Positions 52,047 to 61,827 of a stretch of DNA of 64,000 nucleotides are shown piece after piece. Each line of letters opens with the position of its first letter. The first letter of the stretch is position 1. The stretch comes from Caulobacteraceae bacterium (GTDB lineage Bacteria > Pseudomonadota > Alphaproteobacteria > Caulobacterales > Caulobacteraceae). The notes beneath the pieces are model-generated. The model did not search any database, was not told the origin of the DNA, and was given only the letters and a program-made list of their open reading frames with translations. The DNA lies in NCBI GenBank assembly GCA_947475845.1, contig CANJMO010000004.1, forward strand, positions 32,151 through 96,150, in the 5' to 3' direction. Made by a program: the position numbers and the translations under genes.

Positions 52047-53125
52047 ATGCGCATCGGTACGGTCAAGGAGATCAAGACGCGCGAGTTCCGCGTCGGCCTC
52101 ACCCCCGCGGGAGCGCACGAGCTGGCGGCCCATGGCCACGAGGTCTTCGTTGAATCCGGGGCCGGCGCCGGCATCGGCCTCAGCGACGCCGACTACGCCC
52201 AGGCCGGGGCCAAGGTCCTGCCCAACGCCGCTGCGGTGTTCGAAGCCAGCGACCTGATCGTCAAGGTCAAGGAGCCGCAGGCGGTCGAGATCGCGATGCT
52301 CCGCCCCGACCAGACCCTGTTCACCTACCTGCACCTGGCCGCCGATCCCGAGCAGGCCAACGGCCTGATCAAGTCCGGCGCCACCGCCATCGCCTACGAG
52401 ACCATCACCGACGCGAACGGCCATCTGCCGCTGCTGGCCCCGATGAGCCAGGTCGCCGGGCGCATGGCCGCCCTGGTCGGCGCGCAATATCTGCTGAAGC
52501 CTTCCGGCGGACGCGGCCTGTTGATGTCCGGCGTGCCCGGCGTCACTCCCGCCCGGGTCGCCATCCTCGGCGCCGGAGTTTCCGGCATGCACGCCGCCGA
52601 GATCGCCCACGGCATGCGCGCCGACGTCACCGTGTTCGACATCTCCGCCGACAAGATGGCCGTGGTCGACGCCCAGTTCGGCGGCGAGGTGCGCACCGTC
52701 TACTCCTCGCGCAAGGCCCTGCTCGACTTCCTGCCCAGCGCCGATCTCGTCATCGGCTGCGTCCTGGTCACCGGCGCCGCCGCGCCCAAGCTGATCCGCC
52801 GCGAGGACCTCAAGCTGATGAAGACCGGCGCGGTGCTGGTGGATGTCGCCATCGACCAGGGCGGCTGCTTCGAGACCAGCCATCCCACCACCCACGACGA
52901 GCCGACCTTCGTCATCGACGGGGTGATCCACTACTGTGTGGCCAACATGCCGGGCGCCGCGCCCCTGACCTCGACCTACGCCCTGGCCGCTGTGACCTTG
53001 CCCTACGTCCTGCGCATGGCCGAGCAAGGCGTCGAGGCCTATTTGGCCGCAGACCCGCACTTCGCCCACGGCCTCAATATCGCCAAAGGCCAGATCGTCC
53101 ACCCGGCGGTGAAGGCGGCGCTCAG

Positions 53126-53129
<4 letters not shown>
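52047..53129 (+). CDS. ald: Alanine dehydrogenase
   Basis: A 360-residue NAD-dependent alanine dehydrogenase. The substrate-site residues are visible as Arg15 (REFRVGLTP), Lys75 (KVKEP) and His96 (TYLHLA). The NAD motif is [13 protein letters not shown], and the closing [14 protein letters not shown] is standard. It interconverts L-alanine and pyruvate plus ammonia. Start ATG 52047 behind a GAGGGAG-like site. The stop overlaps the convergent glpK stop by 4 bp. It could recycle the pyruvate made by lactate and aldolase reactions of neighbouring genes. Confidence 0.95.
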
Positions 53130-54616
<1,487 letters not shown>

Positions 54617-54672
54617 CGAGATACGCGTCCTCGCCGTTTTCTTGCGGCGAGTATCGCTGGCGCTGGCGGCAA

Positions 54673-54706
54673 TAAAAAGCCCGGCGACCGCGAGGCCAGC
54701 CGGGCG
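54673..54706 (-). terminator. Intrinsic terminator after secreted hydrolase
   Basis: On the minus strand GCCCGGC and GCCGGGC form a 7-bp stem around a 14-nt loop, followed by TTTTTATT. It lies 33 bp past the hydrolase stop (54739) and 56 bp before the glpK start. Confidence 0.82.
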
Positions 54707-54738
54707 AGTGGTAGGGGTGGTTCAGGCTAAAAAAGGGA

Positions 54739-55812
54739 TCAGCCGCGGGCGAAGGGGATGCCCATGCGCACGGTCTTGGCCCGGGCCTGGGGCCCAGCGA
54801 CGGCGGCGCCCAGCACAAAGTCGATGCCCTGGACGATGCCGACGGAATATCTCTTGCCCAGCAGGCCGTTGTGCGTGGCCCCGTCGACCACCGAGATGAA
54901 GCCGTGCTTCGAGGCCATGGCCGGGGGCGGCTGCAGGGCCTGGATCTGAGCGCCTTCGTCGGCCGACAGGATGCCGGCGCTGATCACGGCCACCGGCCAG
55001 TCGGTGTTGAGCGGGCCGGTCTCGGCGGCCTGCTGCGCGGCCAGGGGCCAGTTCTTCACCTCCTCGTACGAGGTCCGGTTATAGGTCGCCGAGGCGAACT
55101 GATGGCGCTTCTGGGCGTCTTCTTCGGGCGGCAGGCCGACCTTGTCGCCCAGCGCGGTGCCCGCCAGCAGGTGCAGGATGCCCGCTTGCGCGGTCAGTGA
55201 CGCGGCGTGGGCCTCGTGGGTGAAATTCGAGACGTATTTGGCGACGTGCGAGTCGGCCATCGCGTCCGGCGTCGTGGAGTCCACGAGCACCAGGCCGGCG
55301 ACCTTTTCCGGGTTGCGGTTGGCGAACAGATGCACCCGGGCTCCGGCCATCGAATGGCCCACCAGAACGAAGGGCGCCGGGATGTTGGCCGCGGCCACCA
55401 GATATTCCAGATCCTGGGCGACGTTGACCCCGTCGCGCGGCTCGTCGGAGGTGTCCGAGAAGCCCATCCCGGCCCGGTCATAGGCGCAGGACCAGACGCC
55501 CTCGGCGGTCAGCTGCTTCTGAACGAAGGCCCAGTCGCCGGCGAAGCCGAAGGCTCCGGATTCGAAGAGCACCACCGGCTTCGAGCTTCCGGTGGGCCCC
55601 GCGCAGACGAGGCGCAAGCTGCGCCCGCCGATGTCGATCATTTGACCCCCGACCTTCAGCTCGGTGCCCGGGATCGGGCCGGCGGCGATGGCGAAGGGGA
55701 CGATGGCGGTGCAGATGGCGAGAACCTGAAGCGCGCGGCCAAGCACGGTCTTTGCCCGGCGCGTCGTGCGCGGAGCGGCTGTGATGCTGTCGGGATAGAA
55801 GGTCGTCGACAT
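54739..55812 (-). CDS. Secreted or membrane-anchored alpha/beta hydrolase
   Basis: A 357-residue hydrolase with an N-terminal hydrophobic segment (ALQVLAICTAIVPFAIAAG, about 27-45) after a 26-residue polar stretch, which acts as signal or anchor. The core has VVLFESGAFGFAGDW, CAYDRAGMGFSD, nucleophile Ser in GHSMAG and His in DGATHNGLL. Paralogue of the hydrolase at 39235-40200. A perfect 7-bp hairpin lies 15 bp upstream of the ATG. Ends before an intrinsic terminator, so it is monocistronic. Substrate unknown. Confidence 0.78.
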   Translation of the reverse strand: MSTTFYPDSITAAPRTTRRAKTVLGRALQVLAICTAIVPFAIAAGPIPGTELKVGGQMIDIGGRSLRLVCAGPTGSSKPVVLFESGAFGFAGDWAFVQKQLTAEGVWSCAYDRAGMGFSDTSDEPRDGVNVAQDLEYLVAAANIPAPFVLVGHSMAGARVHLFANRNPEKVAGLVLVDSTTPDAMADSHVAKYVSNFTHEAHAASLTAQAGILHLLAGTALGDKVGLPPEEDAQKRHQFASATYNRTSYEEVKNWPLAAQQAAETGPLNTDWPVAVISAGILSADEGAQIQALQPPPAMASKHGFISVVDGATHNGLLGKRYSVGIVQGIDFVLGAAVAGPQARAKTVRMGIPFARG

Positions 55813-55826
55813 CTGGCGTTTCCTAC

Positions 55827-55844
55827 GACCCCAAACCTGGGGTC
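55827..55844 (-). promoter_or_regulatory. Hairpin in the 5' leader of the hydrolase gene
   Basis: GACCCCA (55827-55833), AACC and TGGGGTC (55838-55844) form a perfect inverted repeat, just upstream of the AGGAAA ribosome site of the gene starting at 55812. It may be an operator or a translational-control hairpin; it has no T tract and is not a terminator. Confidence 0.4.
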
Positions 55845-55916
55845 TTGCAGGTGTGACGCCGCCGACACCTTTGTGTCCCTAGTGCGACAAATTGGCAGGC
55901 TTGATAAATTTAACCA

Positions 55917-57209
55917 TCAGGCCGCCGCCATCGGCACCACGTAGGGGCCTTCGGGAACGATGGCGACCGCGCCGTCGCCGTGGCGGGCGATGCTGGCGGC
56001 GATCGCGTCCTGGACCGAGGCGATCATCTCGACACCGGTGATGCGCTGCTCCTCGGCGTCCAGGCCGCCGGTGAACAGCTGCAGGCGTCCGATGCGCATG
56101 GCCTTCAGCTGCATCTCCGTCTGCCACTCGTCGACGTCGGCCAGGGTCTTGGCGGTCAGGGTCGCCAGGAACCGATCGGGCCCCAGCTCCACCAGCCGCG
56201 CCTGCGCCTGCCGGAACTCCTCCGAGCCGAAGCCCTCCGAACATTCGGATGCGATGATCAGGGTCCCGCCCGGCTCCAGGATATCCAGCGGCGTCACCAT
56301 GCCCTTGATCGTCTGGTAGTAGGTCTTGTCCAGAGGATAGCCGGCCGACGAGGTCACCACGGTCTTGAACCGCCGGCCGACGTTGATCCGGGTCGCCTGG
56401 GCGATGAAGTCCACCGCCGCCATGTGGCTCTCGATGATCTCGCCGAAGGTGACGTGGACCAGGTCGCGGTCCTCGTCGATCACGGTGTTCAGGGCATAGA
56501 CCTCGCCCAGCTTGCGCACGATCTGCAGCTGCTCTTCGTGCAGCGGATTGCCGACCAGGTTGCACTGCACCGCCAGCGGGTCCTCCATGAACCGGGCCGA
56601 GTGGAAGGTGCGGATCGTCTCGTGGCCGGCCACGCCCGGCGCCACCACCTTGCGGCCGCCAGACCATCCAGCCATGAAATGAGGTTCGACAAGTCCGGTG
56701 GCGATCCGCAGATCGGCGTCCACCAGCAGGCGGTTGAGCGAGACCGGCGTGCCGCGGGTCTCGGTCGGGCCCAGATCGACCAGATCCTCGATATTGCGGG
56801 CGTAGTGGTTCTCGACCCGCACATGGTCCAGCACCCACGGATCGCCCACCAGCTCGGCCAGCTCAGCGCCGAGATTGGGCCGGTGCAGGCCCGTGGCCAC
56901 CAGCACCACGATCTGGTCGAGCGGGATGCCGCTCGCAGCCATGGTCTCGATCATCGGCCGCAGGAACAGGCCGTTGGGCACCGGCCGGGTGATGTCGCAG
57001 ATCAGGATGCAGGCGCTCTTGCGGCCCTTGGCCAATTCGCCCAGCGGCGCGCAGCCCATGGGGTGGTCGAACGCATTTCGGATGGCGGCCACGCCGTCCG
57101 GCAGCTTGGGCAGCACCGCCTTGCGGATCACGGTCGGCTCAGCTCCGCCCGGCAGGTCCAGGGCCATGAAGCCACGGCCATAGGCGATGGAGATGTCGTC
57201 GTGGGCCAT
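55917..57209 (-). CDS. LarA-like nickel-pincer lactate racemase family protein
   Basis: A 430-residue DUF2088/LarA family protein. Residues matching the LarA active site include Arg75 in DITRP, His109 in GLHRP, and His177 and Lys187 in PHFMAGWSGGRKVV. Lys187 is the counterpart of the lysine that binds the nickel-pincer nucleotide. LarA racemises lactate; many homologues act on other 2-hydroxyacids. The cofactor genes larB, larC and larE are not in this window. The presence of a lactate/glycolate permease and GlcDEF supports a hydroxyacid substrate. Standalone gene; start ATG 57209 behind AGGGAG. Confidence 0.85.
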   Translation of the reverse strand: MAHDDISIAYGRGFMALDLPGGAEPTVIRKAVLPKLPDGVAAIRNAFDHPMGCAPLGELAKGRKSACILICDITRPVPNGLFLRPMIETMAASGIPLDQIVVLVATGLHRPNLGAELAELVGDPWVLDHVRVENHYARNIEDLVDLGPTETRGTPVSLNRLLVDADLRIATGLVEPHFMAGWSGGRKVVAPGVAGHETIRTFHSARFMEDPLAVQCNLVGNPLHEEQLQIVRKLGEVYALNTVIDEDRDLVHVTFGEIIESHMAAVDFIAQATRINVGRRFKTVVTSSAGYPLDKTYYQTIKGMVTPLDILEPGGTLIIASECSEGFGSEEFRQAQARLVELGPDRFLATLTAKTLADVDEWQTEMQLKAMRIGRLQLFTGGLDAEEQRITGVEMIASVQDAIAASIARHGDGAVAIVPEGPYVVPMAAA

Positions 57210-57288
57210 GCAAAGCTCCCTGCCCGGCGAACTCGGGCCAGGCTGCGCCTCGCACCCTATTGATCGGAGCGCTTAGCGGGAAGACCGA

Positions 57289-57606
57289 TCAGTCCTTGCG
57301 ATCGCTCCGGCCGCGATCCTTGTCGCCGTCCTTGCGCCCGCGATCCTTGTCGGGCCCGCGATCGTGCTTCTTTTTGGCCTGGGCGTCGGCCTGAACCCGC
57401 TTGGCCTGTTCGGCCTGGGCCTGCTTGACCTTGTCGGCTTCCTGTTTGGCGGCGTCGGCCTGCAGGCGAGCTTGGTTGCGGGCCTGCTCCTGTTGCTGCT
57501 TCGCCTGCTCCTGTTGCTGCTTGGCCCGCACCAGGTGCCGACCGGCAGCTGGATCGCGCAAGGGCTGGACCTGCAGGGCGCGATGTTCTCCTTGGTCAGC
57601 CCCCAC
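57289..57606 (-). CDS. Small charged Gln/Lys/Ala-rich coiled-coil protein
   Basis: A 105-residue frame with strong GC preference at third positions, which argues for real coding. The middle is a predicted coiled coil (KQQQEQA repeated twice, then RLQADAAKQEADKVKQAQAEQ). The C-terminal 25 residues are highly charged with alternating Asp/Arg/Lys-Gly (RGRKDGDKDRGRSDRKD). The N-terminus from GTG 57606 is uncertain; internal starts such as GTG near 57532 are possible. Flanked by an inverted repeat at 57261-57291 overlapping its stop. No family recognised; it may be a structural or nucleic-acid-binding protein. Confidence 0.5.
   Translation of the reverse strand: MGADQGEHRALQVQPLRDPAAGRHLVRAKQQQEQAKQQQEQARNQARLQADAAKQEADKVKQAQAEQAKRVQADAQAKKKHDRGPDKDRGRKDGDKDRGRSDRKD
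57482..57523. repeat. Tandem 21-bp repeat inside the Gln/Lys-rich gene
   Basis: GCCTGCTCCTGTTGCTGCTT appears at 57482-57501 and again at 57503-57522 with a 21-bp period, encoding the doubled KQQQEQA unit. Slippage of this unit could change the coiled-coil length. Confidence 0.8.
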
Positions 57607-57693
57607 GAATGACGGTCACGGATAAGCCGCGATTTGCTGACGCCCTTGGGGCTCTGTGATAACGGTGTTCAACCAGCGGACGGGATCTGCCAC

Positions 57694-58200
57694 ATGCGCC
57701 TGAGCTCACTTGTCATCGCGGCGGCCCTGCTCGCCCCGCTTCCCGCAGCCGCCCAGACCTGGACCAATTACGACTATCCGGACGCCGGCTTCGCCGTGCA
57801 CTTTCCAGCCGCCCCCACGGTCTCGACCAGCACCTACAAGACGGCCGCAGGGGTCACGGTGCCCGCCACCACCTGGTCCGCGCGCCATGAGAACGTGGTC
57901 TACACCGTCACCACCGCCGACTTCTCCAAGAACAAGGTCGAGCCGGAGAAGGCCATCGACGACGCGGTCAAGACCTTCAACGCCGACGGCGAGATCAAGC
58001 TTGATGTCGACGCCCGCATCAGCCAGCGCTACGGCCACGAGCTCAGCGTCGCCGGCAAGGACGGCAGTTGGTCGACCGTCGCCATCTTCTTCTTCAACGA
58101 CAAGCTCTACCAGTTGCACGGCAAGGCCGCCGCCCCGGACTCCACAGGACGCTCCAACCGCCTGATCCGCTTCCAGCAGTCGCTGCAGTTTCCCGGCTAG
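57694..58200 (+). CDS. Secreted protein of unknown function
   Basis: A 168-residue exported protein with a signal peptide (MRLSSLVIAAALLAPLPAAAQ, 1-21). The mature part is rich in beta strands, starting TWTNYDYPDAGFAVHFPAAP. That start is seen in small secreted proteins annotated as hypothetical, where F-x-V-x-F-P-x-x-P often marks stress-related DUF1795-type folds. ATG 57694 was chosen by the signal peptide; the frame opens at 57634. The stop overlaps that of the convergent acyltransferase fragment by 4 bp. Confidence 0.72.
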   Translation: MRLSSLVIAAALLAPLPAAAQTWTNYDYPDAGFAVHFPAAPTVSTSTYKTAAGVTVPATTWSARHENVVYTVTTADFSKNKVEPEKAIDDAVKTFNADGEIKLDVDARISQRYGHELSVAGKDGSWSTVAIFFFNDKLYQLHGKAAAPDSTGRSNRLIRFQQSLQFPG

Positions 58201-58512
58201 ACGGCGCTCGGGCGCTTCAGCAGGAACGCCCGCAAGCGGTCGGTATTGTTTTCGAACAGGCGCTTGAACACCGCTACGACCGCCAGGATCGCCAGCATCA
58301 TCGCCACGAACATGCCGCCCGACGTCCAACTCAGCGGCGCCCCGCCCTGTGGCAGCAGGCCCCGTTCGAAATAGAGCATGCCGACGAAGGCCATGATCGG
58401 CATGTGGATCACATAGAGCGAGTAAGAGCCCCCGGCCAGCGCCTGATCGACCCCGGCGCCGAGCCCTCGCTCGCCCTTCGGAAACAGGGCCAGGAAGGCG
58501 GCGAAGCCCAGG
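58197..58512 (-). pseudogene. Acyltransferase-3 family membrane protein, C-terminal fragment
   Basis: The last ~105 residues of an acyltransferase-3-type (OatA/exopolysaccharide O-acyltransferase) integral membrane protein. They include GGLGFAAFLALFPKGE, the SLYVIHMPIMAFVGM span and a final basic segment. The upstream three quarters, including the catalytic N-terminal spans, are missing. At about 58500-58515 the sequence switches to the N-terminal part of a GH10 xylanase in another frame. O-acylation of exopolysaccharide would match the adjacent polysaccharide genes. Not functional as it stands. Confidence 0.75.
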
Positions 58513-58771
58513 CCGCCAGCCGGTCGGCGCCGCTGAAGTCGAAACTGTCGCGGGTCGGCCGCAGAGCCAGCCACTTCATGACGTTCTCGGGGGTGATGTC
58601 GGCGCATTGCGCCTCGACCAGGGCGGCGTAGGGCCCGTCGCCCTCCAGCGCCTGCGGCTCCATGGCCGCGCCGAACATCAGGCCCTTGCGCGCCGCCGCC
58701 TGCTGCAGGTTGAAAGACGCACCTTGGGCGGCGACCGGAAGCGGGGCCAAAGCCATGCCCGCGGCCTGCAC
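58505..58771 (-). pseudogene. GH10 endo-xylanase, N-terminal fragment
   Basis: The N-terminal ~90 residues of a glycoside hydrolase family 10 enzyme: a leader with an RR pair just upstream (Tat-like), then QQAAARKGLMFGAAMEPQALEG, DITPENVMKWLALRPT and FDFSGADRLAA. These are the first strands of the GH10 barrel. The two catalytic glutamates lie downstream in intact enzymes and are absent here. After RLAA the next base run belongs to the acyltransferase fragment. Start is probably GTG 58771, 23 bp after the chain-length gene stop. It was likely a polysaccharide-trimming enzyme of this locus. Confidence 0.75.
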
Positions 58772-58793
58772 GATGGTCTCCCGCCGGGTACGC

Positions 58794-60857
58794 TTAAAGC
58801 CGATTGTAGACTGCCTTGGGGATGTAGAACCGCCGCTTGTTGAGGATCGCCGCCGCGACTACTCCGCCGACCCCGCCGACCCGCTCGATCATGTTCAGCG
58901 CCACCGGGGCGCGGCTTTCCTCGGCCCCGATCACCGCCAGGGTCACATCCACCGACGGCGCCGCGAACAGGCCCAGCCAGGAGCGCGACAGGGGCGGCGC
59001 ATCGATCAGCACCAGATCGTATTCCTTGCAGGCCTGGGCCAGCAGCTTAGTCCAGTCCCGCTCGCCCATGGTCAGTTCGAAGTTCTCGTCGGGCGGGGTG
59101 ACATAGAGGTTGGTCTGGCCGACCCGCGCCACCGCCCCGTCCGGGCCCATGGGATGCAGCACCGCGCCGCGCGCGATCAGGGCGTCGGTCGCCGAGCGGC
59201 CGGGCTTGGGCTCCAGATCCAGCAGCAGCACCTTCTGCCGTTCGCGCGCGGCCAGCAGGGCGTAGTCCACCAGCAGGCTGGTGACCCCAACGCCGTCGGT
59301 CGGCCCGATCATCTGCAGGCTGGCGTGCGAGCCGGACGAGATGCTGCGCAGCAGGTGAGTCAGCACCTTGACGTCGTCCGGCGTCAGATACATCGGCGAA
59401 GGCAGACCGCGCTCGCCTGGCGTGGGCGTGGCGGTGGGATCGGACGACACCGCCAGGACCACCGGGGTGGCCAGCTTCTGCTCGACGTCGTTAGGCGTCA
59501 GCATCGCCTGGAACAGGGCCGCGGACACCACAGTGACGCCGGCGGCGGCGATCAGCCCGACCACGATCCCCGACAGCAGCATCACCGGCCGGCCGGTATG
59601 GCTGGTCAGGGGCGGGGTCGCCGCCTGCAGCACGCGGACATTGGCCTGGCTGCGCGACAGGGTGGCGGCCAGGCGGGCCTCCTGTGAGCGCTTAGCCAGT
59701 TCGGTGCCGGCGGTGTCGAGCAAGGTCAGCTGGCGCTGAAGGGTGCGGTACTCGGGGCCCAGCTTGACCAGTTCGGCCAGGCGATCGCTGGCCTCCTGGA
59801 GGGCCGCCTCGGCCTCGGCCTTGCTGCGGGTCAGGCCCGCCACGTCGGTCTGGGCCCTGCGCAGCTGGGTGTCGATCTCCTGGTGCACGGGGTTGATGCC
59901 CCGGCGCACGGCGTTGACCTGCTGTTGCGGAGCGACGGCGATGTCGGCCTGCACCTTGGCGATACGGCGGTCCAGCTCGGCGATGATCGGGCTGCCATCG
60001 ACGTATTCGGCGGCGGCGTCGCGCCTCTGGTTCTGCAGCGACAGCAGGCTCTGGCCCAGCGCGTCCTGCTGCGCGGAGCGGACGAAGTCGGTGGTCAGTT
60101 CGGTGACGGCGGGGACGCCCACGTTATTCTTGGTCAGCTGGCCGAGCCGGCCGCTGCGCTCGGCCAGGGTCTGGTCGATCACGTGCAGCTCGTTCTTCAG
60201 GGTGATCTGGCGGGTCAGGGCCGCCTGGAATTCCTGCTGGAAGTCGGCGAACCCGTGCACGGCGGCGAACGCCTCCAGCTGGTTCTCGGCCTTGGACAGC
60301 TGATTGTTGAGCGCGATCATCTGGCTGTCGACCGAGCCCTGGCTGTTCTGCTCGAAGATGCCCCGGCGGCGGTCCTGATACAGGGCCACCAGCTTGTTCA
60401 GCGCGTCGGACGTCACCTGACGGTCGCCGCCGCGCAGGGTCAGGCGGATGACGTTGGACTGCGGCACGTTCTCGATGCCCAGGTCCTTCTGCAATTGTTC
60501 GGCGGCGGCCTGCACCTTCATCGGCCCGCGGATGCGCGGATAGATGCGCTCCACGCCGATCGCCTGAACCGTCGCGCTGGCCAGTTCCTTGGAGCCGAGA
60601 ATCTCGGTCTCGGCCTTGACGATCTGCGAGCGGTCGAACGACAGGCCGGGCACGGCGGCGGTCAGGGGGTTCTTGAGCACATAGTCGTCGCCAAGCAGAA
60701 TGAGCAGGCGGGATTCCGCGGTGAAGCTGGGCTGCGCCAGCAGGGCCGCGATCAGGGCCAGCACGATCGGCACCAGTAGGGACACCACCACCCGGCGCTT
60801 GAAGAAGAACAGCGGCGTCAGAACGTCGCGGGCGGTGATCGGATTGCGCGTGGGCAT
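58794..60857 (-). CDS. Wzc/GumC-type polysaccharide chain-length protein with degenerate Walker A
   Basis: A 687-residue inner-membrane protein. It has an N-terminal Wzz domain with a span (VVVSLLVPIVLALIAALL, about 22-40), a long coiled-coil periplasmic region (about 170-400) and a second span (VMLLSGIVVGLIAAAGVTVV). The C-terminal cytoplasmic domain resembles BY-kinases. The Walker A should read GKS/T, but here it is GPTDGVGVTS with no lysine. Walker A' (VLLLDLEP) and Walker B (LVLIDAP) remain, and there is no tyrosine cluster at the end. So chain-length and assembly function is likely, but kinase activity is not. GGAGG precedes ATG 60857. Divergent from the wza-like gene across 203 bp. Confidence 0.85.
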   Translation of the reverse strand: MPTRNPITARDVLTPLFFFKRRVVVSLLVPIVLALIAALLAQPSFTAESRLLILLGDDYVLKNPLTAAVPGLSFDRSQIVKAETEILGSKELASATVQAIGVERIYPRIRGPMKVQAAAEQLQKDLGIENVPQSNVIRLTLRGGDRQVTSDALNKLVALYQDRRRGIFEQNSQGSVDSQMIALNNQLSKAENQLEAFAAVHGFADFQQEFQAALTRQITLKNELHVIDQTLAERSGRLGQLTKNNVGVPAVTELTTDFVRSAQQDALGQSLLSLQNQRRDAAAEYVDGSPIIAELDRRIAKVQADIAVAPQQQVNAVRRGINPVHQEIDTQLRRAQTDVAGLTRSKAEAEAALQEASDRLAELVKLGPEYRTLQRQLTLLDTAGTELAKRSQEARLAATLSRSQANVRVLQAATPPLTSHTGRPVMLLSGIVVGLIAAAGVTVVSAALFQAMLTPNDVEQKLATPVVLAVSSDPTATPTPGERGLPSPMYLTPDDVKVLTHLLRSISSGSHASLQMIGPTDGVGVTSLLVDYALLAARERQKVLLLDLEPKPGRSATDALIARGAVLHPMGPDGAVARVGQTNLYVTPPDENFELTMGERDWTKLLAQACKEYDLVLIDAPPLSRSWLGLFAAPSVDVTLAVIGAEESRAPVALNMIERVGGVGGVVAAAILNKRRFYIPKAVYNRL

Positions 60858-61060
60858 ACGCCCGGCGCCTCCTACATCCCGATCGCGTTCTGCCTGTCCG
60901 GAGTTCAAGATTCTACCTTCGCGCGAGATGGTTCACATAGTTCCGCCCCCTTTAGCTATTACAGCGGGTAACCTTAATGAACTTTAAGCCGCGGCGCGAA
61001 GATCATCCTTTTATAACCAGTCGCTGTTAACTCTGTCATTTTTGAGGGAGGGCTCGTGCT
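60858..61060. promoter_or_regulatory. Divergent AT-rich promoter region of the exopolysaccharide locus
   Basis: Unlike its GC-rich surroundings this 203-bp gap is AT-rich, with TTAATGAACTTTAA at 60974-60987 and TTTTATAACC near 61008-61018, followed by GTTAAC at 61026-61031. It carries promoters for both divergent polysaccharide genes. The TTAA pair has a 6-nt, not 7-nt, spacer, so it is not a standard CtrA box. Confidence 0.5.
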
Positions 61061-61799
61061 GTGCCCGTCTTTTCCGGAACGCCATTGCCACGCTTGTTCG
61101 CCTTGCTTTCGATCTGCGGCCTGCTGACGCTGGAAGCTTGCGCGACGCGCGAGCAGGCGCTGGCGCAACTGCCGCTCGAGCACGACTGGACGGCGGAGGA
61201 CTACAAGTACCGCATCGGGCCCGGGGACGAGCTCGGCCTGCGCCTGATCCTCAACCCCGACATGAACTCCCAGGTCACGGTCGGCGCCGACGGGCGCGGC
61301 ATCTTCCCCCTGGTCGGACCGGTGCCGATCGCCGGGCTGACGGTGGAGGAAGCCACCGCCATGCTGACCAAGAACTACGGCGCCTACCTGCGCAACCCGG
61401 CCACCGAGATGCTGATCTATAACTACGCCAGCGCCCAGGTGTTCGTGGCCGGCGAAGTAAAATTGCCGGGCGCGCGCCAGGTGCGCGGCACCATGACCGT
61501 AGCCCAGGTGATCAACGACAGCGGCGGCTTCCTGCCCACCGCGGGCATGAACAACGTCGTCCTCCTGCGCCACCGCCGCGACGGCCGCGTGCTGATGCGC
61601 AAGGTCAATGTGCTGGCGCTGTACAAGGGCAAGAGCGACGAGGACATCCGCGTTCTGCCGGGCGACGTGGTGTTCGTGCCGCGCAGCGGGGGTTAGTGAA
61701 GTCGACCGCATCGTGCAGCAGTACATCACCCAGGCCCTGCCCTTCACGGTCAACTACAGCTTGAACCCCTCGTCCAACACCATCCCCTCCGTGCCGTGA
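61061..61799 (+). pseudogene. Wza/GumB-type polysaccharide export lipoprotein, frameshifted near its 3' end
   Basis: From GTG 61061 (GGGAGGG upstream), a lipoprotein signal (LTLEAC lipobox) is followed by the polysaccharide export domain YRIGPGDELGLRLI. Two SLBB-type segments follow (VFVAGEVKLPGARQVRG, TVAQVINDSGGF) and then VLPGDVVFVPRSGG with TAG at 61694-61696. In the +1 frame the natural continuation VSEVDRIVQQYITQALPF runs to TGA 61799. The switch falls at a run of five G (61687-61691). Four G restores PRSGVSEVDRI. The missing part is the helix that normally anchors or forms the outer-membrane barrel. Real frameshift or homopolymer error. Confidence 0.78.
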
Positions 61800-61827
61800 G
61801 GCGTGGGAGGCACGGTCGACCGATGAC

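Noticed and set aside
60974..60987. CtrA binding box (TTAA pair) in the polysaccharide promoter
   Set aside because: The spacer is 6 nt, not the 7 nt of the CtrA consensus, and no second full site was found nearby.
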